Assembly (NCBI RefSeq): GCF_007748115.1
Contig: NZ_CP036289.1
Coordinates: 2,790,001-2,854,000, forward strand
Reading direction: 5' to 3'
Length of the DNA stretch: 64,000 bases
DNA from: Bremerella volcania
GTDB taxonomy: Bacteria; Planctomycetota; Planctomycetia; Pirellulales; Pirellulaceae
Each line of letters begins with the position of its first letter. The stretch's first letter is position 1. Positions 17,203-28,592 of the stretch are shown one piece after another. A model generated the notes under the pieces. The model did no database searches and was not told where the DNA came from. It saw only the letters and a list, made by a program, of their open reading frames with translations. The translations under genes and the position numbers were made by a program.

Positions 17203-20200
17203 ATGAACCTATCGCATCGAATTCTTTCGACGTTTGCCCTACTCATTGTGACGCTTTCCGCTCAGCTCCTATTGGCACAAACGCTGGAGGAACAACTTCA
17301 GGCCATCGATCCCCAGCAGTTGGCCGCCGAAGCCAGGCAGTTGGGGGACGCGAAGCGGGGAGCGATTCTGTTCTACCAGCCTCACATGGCGTGTCGGTCG
17401 TGTCATGCGATCGAGGATGAAGCCAAGCTGGGACCTGATTTGACGCAGTGGAAGACGCTTCCTTCCGATGCCGACCTGGTCGACGCCATCCTGGCCCCTT
17501 CCAAGAAGATCCGAGAAGGCTTCGAGGCGGTTAGCATTTTGACCGTCGACGGCAAAGTGATCACCGGGCGGCAAGTTGAGAGCACGCCAGATCACATCGT
17601 GTTGCAGGAGCTGACCGGTGCTCAGCAGCGGCATACGATTCCCGCCGACGAGATCGAAGCGCACAACAGCGGCAAGCAGTCGCTCATGCCGGCAGGCCTC
17701 GCCAATCAGCTTTCCGGTCGACAGCAGTTTCTCGATCTGGTTCGCTACTTGATGGAGGTCCGCGACGGGGGACGCATCGCGGCCCGTAATCTCGAACCGG
17801 CACCCCATCTGTATGCGGTCAAGCCGATTCCGGAGTATGAGAAGCGAATCGATCACGCCGGCCTGCTCAAGGACTTGAACGATGCCAGCTTCAAACGAGG
17901 CAAGGCGATCTACGAGCGCGTCTGCGCTAACTGCCACGGCACGCACGATCAGCCAGGCTCGCTGCCGACTTCGCCCCGCTTTGCCAGCGCCAAACTGAAG
18001 AACCGCATCGATCCGCACGGCATGTATCAAACGCTGACGCACGGCTTTGGGATGATGCAGCCACAGGGATGGATGGTGCCGCAGCAGAAGTACGACGTGA
18101 TTCATTACATCCGTCAGGCCTACTTCCAGAAGGACAATCCTTCGCAATATTTCGCTATCGACGACGCTTACTTGAAGGGCCTGCCTGCCGGCGACTTCCG
18201 CGGGCCTGCGCCATCGGCGATGCAGCCCTGGATCACGATGGACTACGGGCCATCCCTCATCAACACGTATGAAGTCGGCAATGACGGTTCCAACTTCGCC
18301 TACAAGGGAATCGCCACGCGGCTGGATCAAGGGGCCGGCGGCGTCTCGCGCGGCAGCCGCTGGATGATCTTCGATCACGATACGATGCGCATGGCGGCCG
18401 CCTGGAAGGGGCAAGGTTTCATCGACTGGCAGGGGATCCACTTCGACGGCAAGCACGGCGTGCATCCCCATATCGTCGGCGACGTGTTAGCCGCCAACAA
18501 AACGGCACCTGGTTGGGCGAACCCAGAGGATGACTCGTTCGACGATCCTCGCGTGGTCGGACGTGACGGACGCCACTATGGTCCGCTGCCTAAGTCTTGG
18601 GCGAAGTACCACGGACTGTATCGCCACGGCAGCGATCGCATCATCAGCTATCAAATTGGCAAAGCTGACGTCCTGGAGATGCCGCGGCTCTTGGTCGATT
18701 CGCCGGCCGTCTTTGCCCGGCAGTTCGAGATCGCTCCGCGCGATCACAAGCTGGTGCTGCGCGTGGCCGATTTACCTGGCAGTGGCAGCGAGCTGGCACA
18801 ACTCAAAAAGTGGAACGACGATGGCTCGGCGTTCGTCGTGCAAGCGGGCAAGAATAGCCCGCCGGTAAGTGACCAGCTAACGTTCGACGGTAGCACTTAC
18901 GCTGAAGTCGCCAACGGCGATGCGTTCGACATGACGAAGTCCGACTTCAGCATCGCCGCCAGGATCCGCACCAGGCAAGGAGGCACGATCTTCGCCCAGA
19001 CCACGCCGGGCCCCAAGTGGGTGCCCGATGGCAAGGTACTCTTCGTGCGAGGCGGCAAGCTCTGTTATGACATCGGTTGGGTCGGCGTGGTGACCTCCAA
19101 GCGAAGCGTCGACGACGGCAAATGGCACGACGTTGACTTGGTCTGGGACCATGAAACTGGCATCGCCGCGCTTTGGATCGATGGTCGGCTCGACCAGTCA
19201 AAAGAACTGCGCCCCAAGCAGGTGCAAAAGAACCAGGTCGCTCGCATCGGTTTCGCCGCCCCCAACTTCCCTTCGCAAAGCTTCTTTCAAGGGGAGATCG
19301 AATCGGTGCGGTTCTATGGCGAAAAGCGGAGCCCGGCAAAGAAGCAAGACACGTTCAAGCCCTCAGTTCGGATTGCCAGCTGGGAGACCGGCGTCACCCA
19401 AGATGGTCAGTTGATCGATCAGACGGGAAAGAACCACCACGCCAAGATCGTTCGCGGTGCGGGGCCGACGGATGCTCCCCGCTACCTGGTCGCCGGGCTG
19501 AAGAGTCCTCCGGCGGACGCTACTTTCCGATTGGATGGCCAGTCACTCCTTTTGGACCTGCCTGCCACCGACCAGGCAACGAAGTTCACCTTGTGGTTCA
19601 CTTCCGCGGAAGCGGCCGAGGACGTCGATCGGATCGTCGGTGCCGTAAAACTGACCAGCAGCGACACGCCAGACCTTCAAGTGGCTACGCAGGGAAGCCC
19701 TGCCCGCTGGCCAGAGGTGATTGAAACGAAAACCGTCCGCGGTGAAAACGACGGTCCCTTCGCGGCCGACGTGTTAACCCTACCGGATGCCAATCCGTGG
19801 AATGCCCAGATGCGTCTAACGGGTTTCGACTTCTACGAAGGGGGCGATCGCGCGGCCGTGTGTGCCTGGGACGGCGACGTCTGGCTGGTCGATGGTTTGA
19901 TGGCCAAGGACGGTACGCTCCACTGGCGGCGCATCGCTTCGGGCCTCTTTCAGCCGCTCGGTTTGAAGATCGTCGACGGAGCGATCTACGTGACGTGCCG
20001 CGATCAGATCGTCATTCTGCGCGACCTGAACGGCGACCTGGAAACCGACTTCTACGAGTGCTTTAACAACGATCACCAGGTAACCGAGCACTTCCACGAG
20101 TTCGCGATGGGACTACAGGTCGACGACGCAGGCAACTTCTACTACGCCAAGTCGGCCCGGCATGCGTTGACGGCGGTCGTCCCGCACCACGGGACGCTAC

Positions 20201-21078
20201 TTCGCGTCTCGCCTGACGGCGAAAGGACCGATATTCTGGCCACCGGTTTCAGGGCTGCCAACGGCGTGTGCTTGAACCCCGATGGCACGTTCGTGGTGAC
20301 CGATCAGGAAGGACACTGGAACCCGAAGAACCGCATCAACTGGGTCGAAGAAGGAGGCTTCTACGGCAACATGTATGGTTACCACGACGTGACCGATTCA
20401 TCCGATGAAGCGATGGACCCGCCACTGTGTTGGATCACTAACGAGTTCGATCGTTCGCCTGCCGAGTTGTTGTGGGTACCGGAAGATTGCTGGGGATCGT
20501 TGGGCGGATCGCTGCTCAATCTGTCGTACGGTTACGGTAAGGTGTACGTCGTTCCGTTCGAGACGGTCGACGGACTGAAGCAAGGAGGCATGTGCCAACT
20601 GCCGCTGCCGCAGTTCCCCACGGGAATCGCGCGAGGCCGCTTCAGCCAGGTCGATGGCCAGCTGTACGTCTGCGGAATGTTTGCCTGGGGTGGCAATCAG
20701 CAGCAGCCTGGGGGCTTCTATCGCATTCGCCGCACCGATCAGCCGGTGTACCTGCCCGTCGGGCTGAACGCATCGACCGATGGCGTTCAAATCACGTTCA
20801 CAGGTAAGCTCGATCCCGCCACAGCAACGAACCCTGAAAACTACGCGATCACTGCGTGGGATCTTCAGCGAAGCAAGAATTACGGCTCGAAGCACTACAA
20901 CGAACGACCGTGGAAGGTCAGTGCCGCGAAGCTGTCGGACGATGGAAAGACCGTCACGCTAACCTTGCCGGAAATCGAACCGACCTGGGGCATGGAGATC
21001 CGCTGCTTCCTGAAGTCGGCCGAAGGTAAGCCGGTGGAAGTGCGGATTCACAATACGATTCACCGCTTGAACGATTAA
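17203..21078 (+). CDS. Large secreted cytochrome c / DUF6797 / LamG-like protein
   Basis: A 1291-residue protein with a Sec signal (ending LLLAQ). It has two c-type heme motifs, CRSCH at residues 64-68 and CANCH at 241-245, each in a small cytochrome c domain. The DUF6797 region (SAMQPWITMDYGPSL...YKGIATRLD) follows. Next is a LamG/concanavalin-like domain at about 560-720 (SDFSIAARIRTRQGGTIFA, WHDVDLVWD), and then a C-terminal propeller-like region rich in Gly and Asp (WDGDVWLVDGL, FVVTDQEGHWNPKN). Such proteins are typical of planctomycetes and are presumed to oxidise or bind extracellular carbohydrate. The gene is monocistronic and its stop shares bases with that of the convergent DUF1552 gene. 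Confidence 0.85.
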   Translation: MNLSHRILSTFALLIVTLSAQLLLAQTLEEQLQAIDPQQLAAEARQLGDAKRGAILFYQPHMACRSCHAIEDEAKLGPDLTQWKTLPSDADLVDAILAPSKKIREGFEAVSILTVDGKVITGRQVESTPDHIVLQELTGAQQRHTIPADEIEAHNSGKQSLMPAGLANQLSGRQQFLDLVRYLMEVRDGGRIAARNLEPAPHLYAVKPIPEYEKRIDHAGLLKDLNDASFKRGKAIYERVCANCHGTHDQPGSLPTSPRFASAKLKNRIDPHGMYQTLTHGFGMMQPQGWMVPQQKYDVIHYIRQAYFQKDNPSQYFAIDDAYLKGLPAGDFRGPAPSAMQPWITMDYGPSLINTYEVGNDGSNFAYKGIATRLDQGAGGVSRGSRWMIFDHDTMRMAAAWKGQGFIDWQGIHFDGKHGVHPHIVGDVLAANKTAPGWANPEDDSFDDPRVVGRDGRHYGPLPKSWAKYHGLYRHGSDRIISYQIGKADVLEMPRLLVDSPAVFARQFEIAPRDHKLVLRVADLPGSGSELAQLKKWNDDGSAFVVQAGKNSPPVSDQLTFDGSTYAEVANGDAFDMTKSDFSIAARIRTRQGGTIFAQTTPGPKWVPDGKVLFVRGGKLCYDIGWVGVVTSKRSVDDGKWHDVDLVWDHETGIAALWIDGRLDQSKELRPKQVQKNQVARIGFAAPNFPSQSFFQGEIESVRFYGEKRSPAKKQDTFKPSVRIASWETGVTQDGQLIDQTGKNHHAKIVRGAGPTDAPRYLVAGLKSPPADATFRLDGQSLLLDLPATDQATKFTLWFTSAEAAEDVDRIVGAVKLTSSDTPDLQVATQGSPARWPEVIETKTVRGENDGPFAADVLTLPDANPWNAQMRLTGFDFYEGGDRAAVCAWDGDVWLVDGLMAKDGTLHWRRIASGLFQPLGLKIVDGAIYVTCRDQIVILRDLNGDLETDFYECFNNDHQVTEHFHEFAMGLQVDDAGNFYYAKSARHALTAVVPHHGTLLRVSPDGERTDILATGFRAANGVCLNPDGTFVVTDQEGHWNPKNRINWVEEGGFYGNMYGYHDVTDSSDEAMDPPLCWITNEFDRSPAELLWVPEDCWGSLGGSLLNLSYGYGKVYVVPFETVDGLKQGGMCQLPLPQFPTGIARGRFSQVDGQLYVCGMFAWGGNQQQPGGFYRIRRTDQPVYLPVGLNASTDGVQITFTGKLDPATATNPENYAITAWDLQRSKNYGSKHYNERPWKVSAAKLSDDGKTVTLTLPEIEPTWGMEIRCFLKSAEGKPVEVRIHNTIHRLND

Positions 21079-22420
21079 GCCCGGATCGTATCGACGGTGC
21101 CGCTGCTGTCGGCGAACTCGTTGATCGCCAGTCCCATCATCTGGGCCTGGGTTAGCCAGAGGTTTGCCAGCGGCGTTCCCTCAGGCATGTTGATGTGCTG
21201 CCCGGTGCGGACCTTGCTGCCGCCGCCTGCGACGACAACCGGCAGGTCGTTGTACTGATGGGTCGAGCCATCTCCCAGCCCCGAGCCATACGTGAACAGC
21301 GTGTTGTCGAGCAGGGTCGTGCCATCCTCTTCGACGATGCGATCCATCTTGCTGGCCAGGTAGGCGAACTGCTGCATGTGGAACTCGTCGACTTTCAGCA
21401 GGTCGTCGATCATCTTCGTTTGATTGTGCGACATCTGGTGGTGGCTGCGCGGTTTGTCGAACAGGCTCTCGAACATGAACGGCGTGTCCCAACGCTCGGG
21501 GCCGACCATGAAGGTCGCCACGTTCGTCAGGCCGGTCTGCAGGGCGGCCACCATCAAGTCCCCCATCAGGCGAATGTACTCGCCGCGCGGCAGATACGCT
21601 TCGGGTGGCTCTTCGAGATCGACCTTGGAAAGCTCGCTCTTCATCGTTTCGAGACGATCCATCTGCAGTTCGATGGCTCGGATCGAGTCGAAGTACTCGG
21701 CAAACTTGTGACGGTCGGCGTAGCCAAGCTGCTTCTTCAGACTGTTGGCGTCTTCCAGCACCAGGTCGGTGACGTCGCGCAGCTGGTCGGTGTCTTGCGT
21801 CGAGAATAATCGCCGATACATCTTACGCGGGTCGCGGATCGATGGGGCCAGGTGCCCGGTGCCGTACCACGAGATGTTGTCGAAGTAGATCGACTCTTTA
21901 TTATCGCGATGACTGTTGCAGCTGAACTCAAGCGTGCGGAACGGCGTGGTGGTGCCGATTTTGTCGGCGACCAAATGATCGAGCGTCCGATCCAACGGCC
22001 AGGCGGTTCCTTCAATCGTATAAGGCTTCGCGCTGCTTAAGTAGCACGACGCGCACTGCGCGTGGACGTCGGTCCCCTGCTGGAAGGTGCGGTCCATGCC
22101 GGTGATCAGGTTGATCTTGCCTTTCAGGTCTTCCAGCGGCTTCATCGTCGGCGTGAGTTCTTCCAGCGGACCTTGTCGGAAGTTGGGGTCTTGCTTGTCG
22201 AGCGACTTCATCACGTTGCCCATGTTGCCCACGGGGATCTTGCCGTTCTGTTCGCCAGGAAAGAACCCCCGCCGCACGACCCCAATCGGCACGTAGAAGA
22301 ACGCCATCCGCTGGGCGACGGGCTTGGACGCCGCGGCGCGGCTTACGCTGGCCAGCCAGGGAAGTGCCAGCATCGAGCCTCCGACCCCGCGGAGAAAACG
22401 GCGACGGTCAAGCGACTTCT

Positions 22421-22424
<4 letters not shown>
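21075..22424 (-). CDS. DUF1552 protein, Tat-type signal
   Basis: A 449-residue protein with a twin-arginine-like signal (LDRRRFLRGVGGSMLALPWL) and a DUF1552 body: RMAFFYVPIGVVRRGFFPG, NLITGMDRTFQQGTDVHAQC, PFRTLEFSCNS..., SHHQMSHNQTKMIDDLLK, and the ending TLFTYGSGLGDGSTHQYNDL. The function is unknown; the family is nearly always encoded next to a DUF1592/1588/1587/1585/1595 protein. Here it overlaps that gene by 4 bases and follows it, so the two are translationally coupled and probably exported together. Confidence 0.9.
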
Positions 22425-24532
<2,108 letters not shown>

Positions 24533-25008
24533 ACGCAAATTGAGGCCTCCAAGCGACTCGTTGGGGTAAAGGTCGGAAGGGATGGAAGGCAGGCAAAAAC
24601 GGTCCGAAAACCGAGTGAAAAGGTGCACCAATCGCGACGCAATCGGCATCTGGTATAGCGGCGAAGAAAGGACGGGAATGGAGGTTCGGCGAGGGTTATT
24701 ATCGCTACAATGCAACGTTATAGCAAAAAAACGTAATGTCCACCAAGTTTTTATCGACCGGAAACGTTGAATGTGTCCCTCTGTACCCGAGAGTTTTTCA
24801 CGCGGGGGAACCGCAAGAAGCTGTCCTGGTTCCCCATTGAAATAGGGTTAAGGGGGAATCCCAAGCTGCTTTCCGGCCATTTTTCGTGGCATTGAAATTT
24901 TCTATGGCAGGGATGCAATTAATCAATGAACTCAGCGGATACCAAACGCGATAATTAACGGTTAAGCAGTCTGCTACGCAGAACCAACGACGGGGAAGAT
25001 CACACATC
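24533..25008. promoter_or_regulatory. Divergent intergenic region
   Basis: About 475 bases between the DUF1592 gene and the ABC exporter gene. The part nearest 24690-24770 is AT-rich, with ACGTTATAGCAAAAAAACG, and is a likely promoter area for the minus-strand operon. No ORF with coding character, repeat or terminator was recognised. Confidence 0.35.
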
Positions 25009-27180
25009 ATGACGCTCGGACGTCCTACTGACTGGGAAGATGCTACACTCCGCGGGGCCGCGGATGTGTTGGCGCAGTTTGCGGAGGCCGCGCGGGTCAC
25101 CTTTGACCGTGGTCAGGCTCGTCGGCTGTTGCACGAAGCCGAACGCGCCATTCCGGGGAGCGACCCAGCGACGTGGGGGTGCCGACTGGTCGAGGTGGGT
25201 GAAAGCATCAACCTCAAGGTGCGAACCCTTGATGCGAGCATCGATCGCATTATCGAATTCGTACAGGACGGGACGCCGGTCGCCTATGGTTCGCAGGTCG
25301 AATCGGGCGAGATCCACTGGCGGATTCTTTTACAGGCCCGCGGCAACAAGATCCTTATTCGCCACCCTCAAGCCGACACGACCCAGTGGGTCTCGCGAGC
25401 GGCACTGGCCAAAGAGATCTCGCTATCCGGCAAGAACGCGAAATGCCGATGGATCGTCGGCCAGCCGGCACTCAGCTGTCAGGCCTCCGGCAGACCTACC
25501 AACATTCCTTCAAGCAAGGAAGGTGCCAAACCGTTCAATCGCTTGATCTCGCTGTTCATGCCAGAAAAACGAGATCTGTGGATCCTGCTAATCTTCTCGG
25601 CCATCGTTGGCTTGCTGGCCCTGGCAACGCCGGTCGCGGTGGAGGTGCTGGTCAACACGGTCGCGTTTGGCCGCTATCTGCAGCCGGTCATCGTACTGGC
25701 CCTGCTGCTTTTCACTTTCCTCTTGTTCGCCGCCGCGATGCGGGCCTTGATCATCTTCGTGGCGGAAGTCCTTCAGCGGCGAATCTTCATCCGCGTGGTC
25801 GAAGACCTCGCTTACCGTTTGCCGCGCGTCGAGCAGGAAGAGTTCGACGACGTTCACGGCCCCGAGTTGACCAACCGCTTCTTCGACGTGGTTACCGTCC
25901 AGAAGTCAACCTCGACACTGCTTTTGGACGGCGTTGCCATCGTGTTGCAAACGATCATCGGCATGGCGGTGATTGCCTTCTATCATCCGTTTCTGCTGGG
26001 CTACGACGTCGTTCTTTTGATGCTGATCATCATGGCCGTTTCGGTGCTTGGACGTGGAGCGGTGAAAACGGCGATCAAGGAATCGAAGGCCAAGTACGCC
26101 GTTGCCGAGTGGCTGCAGGAACTGGCCCGGCATACCACGGCATTCAAAATGAACGGCGGGCAGACCTATGCCTTGGAACGAGCCGACGACCTGGCCGTGC
26201 ATTGGCTGGATGCCAGACGATCACACTTCCGCATCCTTCTGCGGCAGATCCTTTTTGTGTTGGGCCTGCAAGCGGTCGCGGCGACCATCCTTTTGGGCTT
26301 GGGGGGTTGGTTAGTGATTTCGGGTGAAATGACGCTCGGTCAGTTGGTCGCGGCGGAACTCATTGTGATGACCATCCTCTCGTCGTTTGCCAAGCTGGGA
26401 AAGCACCTGGAAAGCTTTTACGATCTGCTCGCTTCGATCGACAAGTTAGGACAACTGTTCGACCTGAGCATCGAACAGCACGACCGATTGTTCCACCTGC
26501 GTGAAGGGGAACCGGCACAAATGTGCTTCCGCAACGTTTCCCTTTCCAATCACGAGAAGCCTATCTTCTCGGACCTGAATCTCGAAATCGAAGCAGGCGT
26601 CTCGCACGGTATTTATGGCGACTCTGGCGCAGGTAAGTCGACGCTGCTGAGTCTGTTGTGCGGTCTTCGACATCCGAACAAAGGGGGCGTGGAACTCGAT
26701 GACATCGACATCCGCGAGCTTCGCCCTGACTCGCTTCGAGAGCACATCGCGCTGGCAGGCGAGATCGAAATCTTTCATGGCACGATTCACGAAAACATCC
26801 ATTTGAACCGCGCGCACATCAATGCCCGAGACGTGCACGACGCCCTGGCCACGGTCGAACTGTTGGATGAATTCCAAGACCTGCCCAACGGGCTCAACAC
26901 GGTGGTGCAGACGCACGGGCACCGGCTTTCCCGCAGCCAGGCCGCGCGCGTGATGCTGGCCCGCGCTATCGTGGGGCACCCGCGAATGCTGCTGTTGGAC
27001 TGCGTGCTGGATGGGCTTTCCGACGACCTCGCCGATCGCCTGCTAGCTCGATTGCAAAAGGAAAAGAGCTGGACGCTGGTCCTCGCCACGTCGCGGAAGC
27101 GATTGGCCGAGCAATGCCAGCAGCAGATTGCGCTCCGCTCAGGCGGGGCATCGCAAAACACGAAGGTAAATACGGGATAA
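25009..27180 (+). CDS. ABC exporter (peptidase/permease/ATPase fusion-like) with degenerate NBD
   Basis: A 723-residue exporter. The N-terminal ~170 residues are soluble and may be a vestigial peptidase-like domain. The transmembrane part follows (about 185-470; segments such as LWILLIFSAIVGLLALATPV). The nucleotide-binding domain has a normal Walker A (GDSGAGKST, 537-545). However, the Q-loop Gln is replaced (ALAGEIEIF, Gly584), the signature is LSRSQ (640-644) instead of LSGGQ, the catalytic Glu after Walker B is Cys (LLLDC, Cys665), and the H-loop His is Ser (ATSRK, Ser695). ATP binding is plausible; efficient hydrolysis is doubtful. It is the first gene of an operon with HlyD- and TolC-like genes, which fits type I secretion across both membranes. 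Confidence 0.85.
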   Translation: MTLGRPTDWEDATLRGAADVLAQFAEAARVTFDRGQARRLLHEAERAIPGSDPATWGCRLVEVGESINLKVRTLDASIDRIIEFVQDGTPVAYGSQVESGEIHWRILLQARGNKILIRHPQADTTQWVSRAALAKEISLSGKNAKCRWIVGQPALSCQASGRPTNIPSSKEGAKPFNRLISLFMPEKRDLWILLIFSAIVGLLALATPVAVEVLVNTVAFGRYLQPVIVLALLLFTFLLFAAAMRALIIFVAEVLQRRIFIRVVEDLAYRLPRVEQEEFDDVHGPELTNRFFDVVTVQKSTSTLLLDGVAIVLQTIIGMAVIAFYHPFLLGYDVVLLMLIIMAVSVLGRGAVKTAIKESKAKYAVAEWLQELARHTTAFKMNGGQTYALERADDLAVHWLDARRSHFRILLRQILFVLGLQAVAATILLGLGGWLVISGEMTLGQLVAAELIVMTILSSFAKLGKHLESFYDLLASIDKLGQLFDLSIEQHDRLFHLREGEPAQMCFRNVSLSNHEKPIFSDLNLEIEAGVSHGIYGDSGAGKSTLLSLLCGLRHPNKGGVELDDIDIRELRPDSLREHIALAGEIEIFHGTIHENIHLNRAHINARDVHDALATVELLDEFQDLPNGLNTVVQTHGHRLSRSQAARVMLARAIVGHPRMLLLDCVLDGLSDDLADRLLARLQKEKSWTLVLATSRKRLAEQCQQQIALRSGGASQNTKVNTG

Positions 27181-27218
27181 AGCGAATCGATTCTAAGGCT
27201 CCTAACTAGCAGTTTCCG

Positions 27219-28592
27219 ATGAATAGAGTGGGTTTGACGAACATGACGACCACCCCGCAAGCTCGCGACGATAGCTTGCCAGCATTAAAGCTGGTTCAGT
27301 CATCGCGATGGGTATGGCGGTTGGCCAATGCGTTGCTGGTGATGCTGCTATTGAGCATCGTGGGCATGGTTTTCGTGCCGTGGCAGCAGTCGGCTCGCGG
27401 GACGGGACAAGTGATCGCCTATGCTCCGCAAGAACGGCAACAAATGGTCACGGCTCCGACCAAGGGGATCGTTTCCGAGATCATGCCTGACCTGCGAGAA
27501 GGGTCTCCCGTGAAGAAGGGAGACTTGATTCTCGAAATGGAGCCGGCAGCGGCCGACCTGGTCAGCCAATTGGAAGGGGCACTGCGCGACCTCGACGCCA
27601 AGATCGAGACCGCCCAGACCAAAGCCGAAGTGTATGGTCGAAATGTCATTGATTTTACCGAAGCCAAAAGCGCCGCCGTCTCCGCCGCAGACCAGTTGGT
27701 GGAAGCCGCCAAGGCGAAGTGGGATGCCAAACGAAAATTAGTGCCTGGCTATGAAGCCAAACGGTTACAGGCTCAGCTCAATCTGGAGCGCCAGAAAAAG
27801 CTGTTTGACGAGGGCCTGCAGTCGGAAAAGGAACTGGAAAAATTGAAAAAGGACCTCGACGTCGCCGAGTCCGACCTTCAGTCGGTCAAGCTCGAAGTCG
27901 AAGCCGCGCTGGGGGAACTGGAAGCGAAGAAGAACGAGCGAATTCAAAAGGAGCGGGAAGCCCAAACCAAGGTCGACTACGCCAAGGCGATGCAGCAGGA
28001 AGCCTTGGGGCAGGCAGCCTCCGCCAACAAAGAACGCCGCGACGTCGACATCAAGCTTTCGGAACTCCAGCGATTGAAAATCAGAGCCCCCCGCGATGGG
28101 ACCTTGTATCGGGTCGAAGTATTCGAGCAAGGTCAGATGTTAAAGGAAGGAGATCCGCTGTTCACGATTGTCCCTGAGACGACTCAGCGGGCGGTCGAGC
28201 TTTGGATTTCCGGGAACGATGTTCCCTTGGTTCATACGGCCGATCACGTTCGGCTGCAATTTGAAGGATGGCCTGCGGTACAGTTCGCCGGCTGGCCCTC
28301 GGTTGCGGTGGGAACGTTCGGCGGAACCGTTGCGAGTGTCGACGCTACCGATGATGGAATGGGCAATTTTCGGGTGTTGGTCGTCCCAGACGCCGATGCC
28401 AAAAATGCCTGGCCGGATGAAAGCTACCTACGACAAGGCGTCCAGGCCAACGGCTGGGTGATGCTGAATCAAGTTCCCTTGGGCTATGAAATATGGCGAC
28501 AGTTAAACGGATTTCCTCCCACGGCCGCCAACAGCAAGGCCAAAGTCAAAAGCAAGGATGCTACCAAGCCCAAGGTCAAACTTCCCAAGTAA
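27219..28592 (+). CDS. HlyD-family membrane fusion (adaptor) protein
   Basis: A 457-residue periplasmic adaptor. One N-terminal transmembrane segment (ALLVMLLLSIVGMVFVPW) is followed by the biotinyl-lipoyl-like half (GTGQVIAYAPQERQQMVTAP), a long coiled coil (about residues 95-280), the second lipoyl half (LKIRAPRDGTLYRVEVFEQG) and beta-barrel strands (VHTADHVRLQFEGWPAVQF). It should bridge the ABC exporter and the TolC-like outer-membrane protein. It starts 38 bases after the exporter gene and overlaps the next gene by 100 bases. A downstream ATG at 27243 is an alternative start. The C-terminal tail is Lys-rich and lies in the overlap. Confidence 0.85.
   Translation: MNRVGLTNMTTTPQARDDSLPALKLVQSSRWVWRLANALLVMLLLSIVGMVFVPWQQSARGTGQVIAYAPQERQQMVTAPTKGIVSEIMPDLREGSPVKKGDLILEMEPAAADLVSQLEGALRDLDAKIETAQTKAEVYGRNVIDFTEAKSAAVSAADQLVEAAKAKWDAKRKLVPGYEAKRLQAQLNLERQKKLFDEGLQSEKELEKLKKDLDVAESDLQSVKLEVEAALGELEAKKNERIQKEREAQTKVDYAKAMQQEALGQAASANKERRDVDIKLSELQRLKIRAPRDGTLYRVEVFEQGQMLKEGDPLFTIVPETTQRAVELWISGNDVPLVHTADHVRLQFEGWPAVQFAGWPSVAVGTFGGTVASVDATDDGMGNFRVLVVPDADAKNAWPDESYLRQGVQANGWVMLNQVPLGYEIWRQLNGFPPTAANSKAKVKSKDATKPKVKLPK

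Noticed and set aside
17269-18471. 400-codon minus-strand ORF opposite the DUF6797 cytochrome gene
   Set aside because: It is antisense to two heme-binding domains and lacks protein-like composition.
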